Program-made: the position numbers and the translations under genes
Shown here: positions 46,101-58,100 of the stretch, in pieces
Layout: each line of letters starts with the position of its first letter
Numbering within the stretch: the stretch's first letter is position 1
The notes under the pieces: generated by a model
Seen by the model: the letters and a program-made list of their open reading frames with translations, nothing else
Told to the model about the DNA's origin: nothing
Databases searched by the model: none
Assembly: GCF_031877795.1 (NCBI RefSeq)
Contig: NC_133931.1
Coordinates: forward strand, 136,314,621-136,378,620
Direction: 5' to 3'
Length of the DNA: 64,000 nucleotides
DNA from: Strix aluco
Lineage: Eukaryota > Chordata > Aves > Strigiformes > Strigidae

Positions 46101-49100
46101 GCGCTGCATTTCTGTGTTCATAAGTGCTGCTTAGGTCTGTGAATATGAAAGATAAATTCTTGGTCACCCTGTGTTGCCTGGTCCCAAGTGTTTACGCAAA
46201 ACCTATTTTTATTAATACCTTGATCTCCTCTTTTGCTGAAGACTTGTCTTTTTGAAAATGTTTTAGATATGTGATCACAGTTATTTAAAGAAACATATCA
46301 AGAAATGAAAAGTGGAGTGTTCCTACAGTGAGATTATGTACACGTATCTGACATTCCCTTTGCTATCAGATTCAGCAATGCATAATGATACATACATTCG
46401 ATAATATCTTCAAAAAGAGAAGGAAGAGTATGAAATTTGAAAACAATTTTAATAGTTGCTTTTCCTCCCTTTCATTTATTTATTACTGTATGTTTGTGTG
46501 TGTTTTGGTGTTGGGGGCATGAAGAGGAGAGGGAAGCAAGGGTAAACACTGCAAAATTTCCAGAGTCAATAAAAGTCAAACTTCTGGTACATTGACCAGA
46601 ATGGGAAGAATATGTTCAGGTGCCATGGTCATGTCAATTGCTGGCTGATACAAGATTGTAACAGAAAGTTTAAAAACAGACTCTCTCTCCTTCTTTTTTA
46701 TCTCTGTTCCAGATGAAAAGGAGAAATTTGAACCCACAGTCTTCAGGGATACAATTGTCCAAGGCCTCAATGAAGCTGGGAATGACCTGGAAGCTATAGC
46801 CAAATTTTTGGATGCAACAGGCTCACGGCTTGATTATCGCCGCTATGCCGACACACTCTTTGATATTTTGGTAGCTGGCAGCATGCTAGGTAACTTGCAG
46901 TGTACCTGATACAGAATTTTGATGATCAGCCTTGTTTCTTTTAAGATGGTGTCTTCCTTTATGGAGTAGAAATCGTAAACTGTATTATATTTTCACTTAT
47001 CTAGATACTTCTTGAATCTTGTTTATTGTTTGTAGTGCAGTAATACCTAGGAACTTGATCGTGTGAGGCATTCTGCAAATATCAAAAAAAAAATAAGATA
47101 CTGCTCTGAGAAGCCTTCAGTCTGAACTGAAACAGCATATCAATTCAACAGCAAAGAAAATGAGACACTAACTAGGGGAGAAACAGAGGAATTTATTAGC
47201 ATAAAAAGGTGTAATACAGCACTCCAGGTTATTAGCTGTTGCAAAGCTTGCTTTGTAGACCTTGCAACAAAGGCTAGCTAAGAGAAGTGGAAGATAATGA
47301 GGAGTGCTTTGTGATGTTCACGGGGCATTTCTCCCAGATATCAGTGGCAGCTTGGGCAAAAACATGCATTTCACTTTCCTCTATGTTTTCAGTAAGTTGG
47401 CACTTTTTACTGGTCATGTTGGTTTGCTTCCTGACTTCTGCTCTTTGGTAAGTATGAAGAGAAGGTATTTTTGTAAGACTTGAGATAATGCAGGAAACAA
47501 AAGCCAGTGGAATTATCTAGGAAAAAAACTCTCAACAAAATAAGCCAGGAGAAAACTTTTGCTGCAGTGTGTTGAATGTTTATGTGGGCCTGGTAAGCAT
47601 TAGGGGGGTTAGGAGGATGTTCGAAGTCCTCAAGTTAGTAATACTTCTCTCTTTGGAAAAGATTTACATTATTGTGGTGTTTAACGGAGTAGTTAAAATA
47701 TGTGCAAGCTAGCTTTTATCCTTGTCTTTTGCCTCAGTGATACTCACACAAGATTTATCAGGCTTATTAAATCTTATAGGACATTCTCTAAAGTAAGAAA
47801 CTGTTTCTTGCATTTGTTTTTTTTGTTTGTTTGGGGTTTTTTTAAGCTCCTGGTGGCACACGCATAGATGACAATGACAAGACCAAGATGACCAACCACT
47901 GTGTATTTTTTGCTGATGAAGATCATGATGCCATCCGAAATTATGCTCAGGTCAGTAAAGGTGTGGTTGCTTACTGTTTTCCATTTATGTATCAAAAGGA
48001 ATTACAGGGGAACATCTGCAGACCGTCTAGGCTACAGTAGGCTAGTTACAGGGCAACTGAAAATCCAGTTAACCAGTAATCTGCCCTAACCTATAAATTT
48101 TAGGTAAGAAAATAGGATGTCTAAGATAATCTGATCACAGCTGGCAATGCTTTCTTTTACAGAATGCAGTCTTACTTATTTCAGTCTGCTGTTGGTTCAG
48201 CATATTTTTAGACACCATCCTTATTATTTTTGTTGACCTTTTCTGTATGCAGCCTGAAAGATTTGTATGAACGTGTTTTTAGAAACACATGAAGTATATG
48301 AATGACAAAAAATATAAAGCTCACACCTCCAACCTTTAGTTGTATAACTAGTTAGGAATTGGGCATATATTCCAAGAGCTTTCATTTCTCCTACGTACGT
48401 TATACATAATTTCTTTTTACATGATTAAGGTTTGCAGAAATAGGCCTATGTGAAATTAACACAAAAAAGTAATGAAACCTAAAACATTATTGAAGAGAAG
48501 CTAACGTTGTGTAACTCCTTAATGGAAGATAATAATTATGTGAGAAAATACAGCAAGAATTCTATTTAAAGTTCAAAGCCACCATGCAATTCTGGATACA
48601 AGTAGGATTGCATAAAAATGCAATACCATGGAAACTCCCATATGTAAAAAGCCTGTTGTTAATTAGGTAACATATTTATCTTCTAAATTAACTAGTTGTT
48701 ACTGGGATGCTGGAGACAGTAATTGAAAGCATAAAAGCCACTGTCCCTGCTAAGGTGCTGAGGGTAAGTTGCTGAAAAGGTGCATGGTTGATTTAAAGGG
48801 TGTTGGGATCAGAATCTGGATCAGTAACAAATGTTTGCTAAATAGCAGAAAGCTCCTTTAAAAACACATCTTTGATAATCTGAAGAAGTGAAATATTTCT
48901 GGAAAGGGAATCAATATATCTTGTGTGTCAGCTTTACCATCTCTTAAAAACAGGGTATTCTGCTTCAGGAAAATCTCTGTTATTGGTAAAAGCATTGATT
49001 CTGTCGTCTTGAATTGTAATATTTTAATAGTTTGATAATAAAAATTGACAGTACAAGTCTGTCCTCCAAGGAGAAATTTAACTTTAAAGTAAAAGGTTGC

Positions 49101-52100
49101 ATGTTGGAAAATGGAAAAGAAGGCTTCAGGATTTGAAGCAGTTGAATTTTCAGTGTATTCTCTGCATTTCAAACCAAAAGCCACCAAAATAAGTCACCAT
49201 TTTGTAGTCAATGCCTGGAGACATGTATCCTTTTATAGACCTTGCCAATTTTTTTTCATGCATAGTGGGAAATAGAGCTCTTACTGTATTAATGAAAAAC
49301 TGGAGTTAGGCTAAAATAGTGTTTAGAGCTTCTTTAGCTTCTGGGTAATTTCTTACTCTGACTCCTAAATGAACCAGTAGTGTGGCTATTTTTGTGGTTT
49401 TAGTCATGGAAACAGTTCAAAGATTGAAAAGTCTTCAAGAAAAAAAGACTAAAGCTGGTGTTGATATTTTAGCAGATTATTTGCTTATGAAATGTTCTTC
49501 TGTCATTTACATGGACTTACAAAAATGTACAAAATTTTGTTTGGACATATGAACAAAATGCTAGCTTACGTTTTCATCTTATACCTTATTTTACACCTTA
49601 TTTATTAGAATTTTGTGTGTGTCTGCCTCTCAGCTTGGCCACAACTTGATTTTCACTTGTTCTGAGCCAAAATACTACCATTTAGGATGTTTGAACGTAT
49701 TTTACATTCTCTGAAAAGTAAATTGAAACTTTCTAAAATTAATTTCTCCCCCCCCCGCCTGACAATAATGTCATTTGTTCCATAAACCTTTTTACCCGTG
49801 ACAGTGAGTCATATGTTTTGTGCCCTTTGTACAGTAGTGAGACCAGTGATTTGTTGATTTAATTTCTTATCTCTTCCTTCTTTGATCTGAATGCACCCTG
49901 CACCTGTGCTGCTTCTGCTTTAGTAATCTGTGGTCGCATGATGGGAAACAAATGGTGAAAACTGAAGAACAAGTGTTTCCAAGAACATATTGATTGTAAA
50001 AGCTTTGACAAATGTTCATCCTCTTTCCCTGGCAGTAGCGTGTTTTGTTGTAAGCATTATGTTAGTGGATTTGACAAAGCTTCTGCATCTACTGAAGATG
50101 CCCAGCAGTGCTACCGGACTGCCTCACTCCTTTGGCTTATACCTCACAGCTTCCTCACAGAGATGCATTACTGGGGGAGGGGTGCAGAGTTAACCTCCTT
50201 CTCCTCCTTCTTTCCCCTGCTTTTGGTATGTGTATAGGGTGAAAAGTAGATTAGGAATAAAATTTTGAGAAATGTGAAAAACAAAGCTCTCAAACTGCAG
50301 TAAATTCTCTGATTCAAACATTGTTCTGTGAAGCAAGAATTGCAAAACTTGTATTTTTCCACTTGTGAACAAACTAATAGAGAAGGGTGTTTCATGGTCT
50401 GCCATGAGACTGACAACTCAACAGAACTGCAGAAATATCATTCTGCTGGCTGCTTATTTCCTGGAAACCATGTCTAAAGGAAAACTGTGCAGTAGAATAT
50501 TAGTGTGAGGGGAAGCCAGCAGTGATTCCTACTTTTTCTCTCCTGCTCTAGAGATAATAAAAAGAAAAAATTTTCTTATCGTGGATTAGTCAAAGATATT
50601 CTGTATGGATTCAGTAGTTGCAGTCTTGTTTCCCTTTGCCTTTTTTGTAAAGGATGGCTGCAATTATTACATTTTTTTAAGTTAATCTGTGTTTATCTTT
50701 AGGTCTTCAATAAACTTATCAGGAGATACAAATATCTGGAGAAAGCATTTGAAGATGAAATCAAGAAGGTAATGTTGGTGGCAATCTCCTCTTGAGCATT
50801 AATATTTTTTTACCCTGTGTCTAATATAATTGTATATGTACAAATGTGATGCTGTTACGTATTTTCTTTAACTCTACTGGAAAAGAGAATGGAATCTACA
50901 GGTGGCAGCTTTTAGTCTGCAAATTTATCTCTGTGGAAATACTGCTGGCAGCATTTGATGTAGAGTGATTCTGAATTAATGCTTCCTTTGGTTGCTTTGA
51001 CCAAACTCACCTTCTTATCCCAGACTTTTTTTGTGCAGAACTTTGATATGCTTTGGGGTATAGTTCTTAATGAGAGGTGGTGTTACTATCCTGGTAATAG
51101 AACAGCGCTCTGTGGTTTTTCTGTAGAATAAAAGCAAATCAGAATTTCACTTGATGTATGAGTATTAAACTACTCCTGCATTGTGGAATGAGTCCTAACC
51201 ACAAGTTTTTGTATTCAGGGACATAGATATGTGCAAGAGAAAGTCATCACCACTGGCAGAGTGCTCAGGATTTGCCTGTTAGGCTGTAGTGGATATTTGT
51301 GGATATTGTGTGTTGTTTTGTGATACTGAATTCTAAGGAGACAGGAGAAACCTGGGTAGAAATTTTTGAAAAACAAATTACAGATTTATTTTGTCTATTT
51401 TGAGTCCCTAGTAACAGATGTAAATATATTTTTCTAATGGCCTGAATAAGTAATAAATGCTGTGCTGTAAGTTAACAGGCATGCTGATAATGGCAAAACC
51501 TGTCCAGTGACTAAGATACCATGTTTGTTAAAAGTGTGTTTCCATATTATTTAAACATTAGAAAGATTGCTGCAAGGGTCAAGTGAGGGTAAGTCTGGAG
51601 CATGATGCCTCACTGCCACCTCTTGTGGCTGAATAAATTTGGCTCTGATTTATACATTCTTGCTCATATAGGAAATTATTTTTGCACTTGTGGCCAGCAT
51701 GCCTATTAACTGATGCTGATTGCTCAATACATCATTCTAAAGACCTAAATTTACCTCTATCCCCACACAAATCTAATGTTCTTGCTGTTAATTACTATAA
51801 TCATTGACATGAGAAGCGCTGACTCATAGCATTCAAGTTTCAGAGAGTGTTCAGCATATTAAACAAATGCCATGTCAATTCAAGCCGCCTCCTCTCTCTT
51901 CTGTAACTTGCTTGAGTTTGAATCCTTTAAGTTTCTAAGAAGTCACTTTGCACACTTAGTAACAAGATGAGACTATGGTTAATATATAATTTAACTCTTT
52001 GGTTGAGGAACAAGTGCCTCTGCTGTGAAGTTTAGCCATATGCTAGCTTGAGAGAAAGCAATAATTTGAGGTACAGTGTGACTGGAGTCATGCTACTCAT

Positions 52101-55100
52101 TTAAAGCCATTGGAAGCATCCTAGCCATGGCAGCTCAGGGTCAGAGTGGGCTTGTTCACCTTGCAGACTGCAAATCTTTATTTTATGTACATGCTTTTTT
52201 CTATAGTTCTCAGTGTCAGATTACATTTTATATGACAAATCACAAGATTAAGTTTGCCTAGTGGTCCTAGGCTGAAGGGAAATTTTTCCATCTGCCCTTC
52301 CATCGCCTCCTTAGCGCTGATGTGAATCTTGGTGTGGCTCCTGGGGACCTGGCCTTTCGGTGTGGGTGCTGGGTGCACTCTCTTCCTTGGTTAATGCAGT
52401 TTCTCTGAGAATTAGAAACTAGGAAGGTGGTTGTGAAGGTGTTTGGGCCTGTGTGTTGCACCTGCACTGTCATTGACTTGAGGACTATTCGTAGTTCCCT
52501 TTTGCTTACCTTCTCCCTCCCTCTGCTTGTGTAAACCCACCAAGTGACTGTCAACTTGCTGATAAGGCTGCCAGGTTTTTAACTATTTAATGCTTTAATC
52601 CCTGTGTGCAGTAACTTCTATGAGAGTAGCTGCTCATGGAGGGTCAGAAGATAGATACATTCTAGAAGGTGTTTCTGCAAGGTTTAGTAGTTCAAAGACT
52701 ACTGTAGTTAGTCGGTGGTTAGAAAAGCAAGAGAGCACCTCCTTGACATTCTTTCGTGGGTCACTGTCCCAGTGATGAAAGTGATTTTTTTGGCAGGTTC
52801 CTTAGGCAGCTAGAGCACTTGAGGGAAAATTAGCTCTTCTCACAGAAAAAGTCAAACTACAAAACCAAGGCAATACCAGAAGCAGATGGTGTCAGTGGGA
52901 CTTCTCTTTCAAGAGAGATTGTCTTAAATGGCAGTATTTGTACAAGTATTTGCTTTATGTCTTCAAGTTCATAATTTTCTTGCTAGGACATTATTATTTC
53001 CCAGCACCTTTCCCTTTATTGTCTGTTTCTAGCTTTCAGATGTTTTATTTCTTAACTCTCTCCCCCCAAAATTGCCAGTTATTTTTTCTTCTAGTGACAT
53101 AAGCAAACCATACATCTAAATTTTTACATCTAAATTACTTTGTCCAAGCAATTTCAACAGAAGACAAACATGTTTAAGGGCATTGCTCACCTGCTGTTTT
53201 TTGATATAGGCAGCTTAAGTTCATATGAGCATTGCCCAGTGTACTGGCATAGACCTATGACAGCATTTTCAATAATTTCAGTAAAATTCTTAGTTCAAAA
53301 TTTGTGTTCATCTTTCTTACTTATGTATTTCTGTTCAGGTCAGTGGATGAAGAATGCAATATTAACTGTCTGTATGGTGTATCTGCATGTTTAAGTAGCA
53401 TTCTATATAGGTTGACAAAATTGGGATAAAGTACAGATAAGTATATCTTTGGTCTTAACAGTGGTAAATATTGCTGAGTCATATGAGGACATCTGAAGTA
53501 CTGGGAGATGTTATGCAGTCTGTTCGTGTTCTTATTTTCCTAATGGAAGAACCCTAGATCAAGCTGGGAATTATGAAATAAGAGGAGACTAACATTCTGA
53601 GATCAAATGGGGAGTAAACAAAAATGCTTTAAGTCAGCTAAATGAAAGGCGAGAATCAGTCAGCGGTTACCTGTTACGTTAGCTGCCTTCTCCACTGCTG
53701 ACAATTCGGTGCTGTCTGCAGATGTGGCAAACTGTCAGATGCTAAAGCAAGAGACCACTTCAGATAATGAAAATAAAAAAGACACCACACTCCCTGGGTG
53801 GATAAAATTCCTTAATTTTCACTGTTAAGGTTTCCAGATCGCAAGAGGAGAGCCAAAGCACTTGTTTTCTTACATGCTTTTTAATGTTGCATGCATGTCT
53901 TTACTTATGTGTATCTTTTATGCCCTGAATTTGTGCCTAAAAGCCGTTTTCTTTAAAGACAAAAATAACATGTAACAGCACACTAGGCCTGGTCTTGTGC
54001 TTATTAGGCATTCTGAACTCCCACTTAAATAGGTGGGAGTTCTTATAGCTATGATAGAAATACAAAATAGTGAGCCAGAACTGCGCATTTTATGCCTGAA
54101 ATCAGTCTGTATCTGGAACAAAAGCAGTAATGGCAGTGCTTGGCTAGCAGCAGGGAAGCAGCAGCTTGGAGAACTTTCTGTGGGTGGTTTGGTACTATTC
54201 TGAAGTGACTTGGACATTTTGTGACTTCCCTGCTGAGGTTTGTAATTGTGATGGTGAAAGAAGAGCTCTTAAAGTAATCAGCAATAAAAATCTGAAACGT
54301 CAGCTTTGAACTGAACATTTTGTTCTTTTTGATGGTTCTTAAGTGGGATTACTAAAGGTTTTGATTCTTCCTATCACCCAGTCTCCCCCCAAATTAGATT
54401 ATGTTTCACAATTGTTGGAAAGAATAGAGTAATATCCTTGAACAGCAGAAAATGAAATGTATGTTTATTTGAGCTGCTTTTCAAAAATATTAGTAAAACA
54501 AAAACTATGCTAGTAGCACCAATAGTGCTTTAAGTAGTGAGAAGTGTGTAGGAGACGAGGTTCCTGCTCAAAACATACTGCAGTGGGGTACAGTTCAAGA
54601 ACACTGTAATTCAGATTCATGTTAAGAGACTTGCAAGAAGCGTGTTTCAGAGGAAAGAGAAGAGGATGAGGCTGTGAACTTCATAGATATGTGATTTCAG
54701 ACCTTCCAAAGCATTTGAACAAATACAGATTTCTCTTAAACTAGAGTTGATAAATATTTGGGTGTTCTTCTCTTAGAATCTTTTTCCATCTTGGATTGCA
54801 TGACTCTGGCTTTGCAGCTGGATTTCCTGCCATTGTTGCTTTCATGACTCAAATCTGACATGAATGGGTATAACTGTTCATGATCTACTTGTTACTGGCA
54901 AAACCCAATGGAGATTGCAGCCCAGAAGTATGTCAAAACCTGGTCTGTCATTTTAAAGTAGTCAGTGTGACCACTCTCTAATCAAAATCCTCATCTGTTG
55001 CTTATATGGGAGCAGAAGGAAAAAGAGTTAAGTAGGCTGCACAGAAAACTAAAGCTGTTTCCTCTTTGTTAAAATACCAGTCTCAGTACTTACAATAAAG

Positions 55101-58100
55101 AGCAAAAGGTCTAATTCTGAATTTTTTCTTGTGCAGATCTCACTTTGGTACATTATTGTTTATAAAGCTTGTATAAAGAAAACTTAAAATCCCCAGGCCT
55201 CCATTTTACACTAGGCTTATATTGAAATTCTGTAAAAATGTTTTCAATCTTCCCCATGTGGCCCAGGAGTTCCTTTACCTGCACCATTATATATACCAGT
55301 TAATTGCTGCGTTTGGAAGTACAGCACACCTCTTGTTTCTCATCCATACGTTTAGAAATAATAATTCCATTCATCTGCATCCCAAATTTTCGTACATTTT
55401 TTGGTTATTTCACAGATTATTGAAATAAAATTACACCTCTAGATTTTATAGTTTCATAATTTTTCCTTTAAGCTAAAACTGCATGTTGCACTCATTAGGC
55501 TGAAGCCCACTAAAAAAACCCAAATTATTTGTCTGTGGTTGAATCATTCAGGCCTGTGTAAGCTGTAATTTAAAGCTGATGTTATTATATAAGTACTACC
55601 ATGTGAATGAGGTTTTTTCAGTTCTGTTCACTGATACAGAGCAGAGCTATTCATAAAACACTGCATAAGTTTTAATAACTTCATTACTTATACAGATTCT
55701 AAACATAACACTACTTTAAAATTAATGATAAGCTGCTTAGGTATCTTGGAGAAAAGCTCTCACTGTCCATGGTAACAAGCAAGCATGGGGACATGTGTGA
55801 TATTCTGTCCCTTTGTATGGGTAGGATTTGGTAATTAAGAAATACCCTTAATTTGGAAACTGAGTGGGAATTTTCCATCAGAATGAGCTGTTCTGCTTTG
55901 ATTGCATCCATGGGACCTGATGAGATGCATCCGCAGGTCCTGGGGGAACTGGTGGGTGAAGTGGCTAAGCCACTGTCCATCATATTTGAGAAATTGTGGC
56001 AGTCTGGTGAAGTTCCCGCTGACTGGAAAAGGGGAAACATAACCCCATTTTTAAAAAGGGAGAAGAGGAAGACCTGGGGAACTACGGGCCAGTCAGTCTC
56101 ACCTCTGTGTCTGTCAAGATCATGGAGCAGATCCTCCTGTAAACTATGCTAGGGCACATGGAAAATAAGGAGGTGACTGGTGACAGCCCACATGGCTTCA
56201 CTAAAGGCAAATTGTGCTTGACAAATTTGGTGGCCGTCTATGATGCACTTGCAGCGTTGGTGGATAAGGGAAGAGCAACAGATGTCATCTACCTAAACTT
56301 GTGCAAAGCATTTGACACAGCACAACATCCTTGTCTCTAAATTGGAGAGACATGGATTTGATGGATGGAGCACTTGATGGATAAGAAATTGGCTGGGTGG
56401 TCGCACTCAAAGAGTTGTGGTCAATGACTCAATGTCCAAGTGGAGAGCAGTGACGAGTGGCATTCCTCAGGGGTCAGTACTGGGACCAGCACTGTTTAAC
56501 ATCTTTGTTGGTGACATGGGCAGTGGGACTGAGTGCACCCTCAGCAAGTTTGCTGACAACACCAAGCTGTGTGGTGCGGTCGACACGCTGGAGGGAAGGG
56601 ATGTGCCATCCAGAGGGACCTGGACAGGCTGGAGAGGTGGGCCTGTGTGAACCTCATGAAGTTCAACAAGGCCAAGTGCAAGGTCCTGCACATGGATCAG
56701 GGCAATCCCAAGCACAAATACAGGCTGGGTGATGAGTGGATTGGGAGCAGCCCTGCAGAGAAGGACTTGGGAGCATTAGTGGATGAAAAACTGACTGTGA
56801 TCCAGCAGTGGGTGTTCACAGTCCAGAAAGCCAGCTGTATCCTGGGCTGCATCAAGAGAAGTGTGGCCAGCAGGTCAAGGGAGGTGATTCTGCCCCTCTA
56901 CTCCGCTGTTGTGAGACCCCACCTGGAGCCCTGTGTCCACCTCTGGGCCCCCCAACATAAGAAGGACATGGACCTGCTTGAGCAGGTCCAGAGTAGGCCA
57001 CAAAGATGATCAGGGGGCTGGAGCACCTCCCCTGTGAGGACAGGCTGAGAGAGTTGGGGGAGAGTTGGCTCTGAGGAGACCTTATAGTGGTCTTCCAGTA
57101 CTTAAAGGGGCCTACAGGAAAGGTGGGAAGGGACTCTCCATCAGGTAGTGTAGTGATAGGATGAGGGGTAACAGTTTTAAACTGAAAGAGGGTAGATTTA
57201 GGTTAGATATAAGGAAGAAATTCTTCACTATGTGGGTGGTGAGGCCCTGGCACAGGTTGCCCAGAGAAGCTGTGGCTGCCCCCTCCCTGGCAGTGTTCAA
57301 GGCCAGGTTGGACAGGGCTTTGAGCAACCTGGTCTAGTGGAAGGTGTCCCTGCCCATGGCAGGGGGGTTGGGACTGGATGAGCTTTAAGGTCCTTTCCAA
57401 CCCAAACCGTTCTGTGATTCTATAGTTCTATGATACGATTCTATGATTACTTATTTGGAGAAGGAAAAAGGGTGTAATGACAGAAGAAGGTAGCTGAATA
57501 AAGTGGTAGTAGCTGAAGAAGGAAATGAGAATTCCTTTTAACTCCAGAATGGATGTCTGCAGTCTTTCTTTCCTTTTTTCCTTCCTTTTTTCCTTCCTTT
57601 TTTCCTTCCTTTTTTCTTTCCTTTTTTCTTTCCTTTTTTCTTTCCTTTTTTCTTTCCTTTTTTCTTTCCTTTTTTCTTTCCTTTTTTCTTTCCTTTTTTC
57701 TTTCCTTTTTTCTTTCCTTTTTTCTTTCCTTTTTTCTTTCCTTTTTTCTTTCCTTTTTTCTTTCCTTTTTTCTTTCCTTTTTTCTTTCCTTTTTTCTTTC
57801 CTTTTTTCTTTCCTTTTTTCTTTCCTTTTTTCTTTCCTTTTTTCTTTCCTTTTTTCTTTCCTTTTTTCTTTCCTTTTTTCTTTCCTTTTTTCTTTCCTTT
57901 TTTCTTTCCTTTTTTCTTTCCTTTTTTCTTTCCTTTTTTCTTTCCTTTTTTCTTTCCTTTTTTCTTTCCTTTTTTCTTTCCTTTTTTCTTTCCTTTTTTC
58001 TTTCCTCTTTTCTTTCCTCTTTTCTTTCCTCTTTTCTTTCCTCTTTTCTTTCCTCTTTTCTTTCCTCTTTTCTTTCCTCTTTTCTTTCCTCTTTTCTTTC

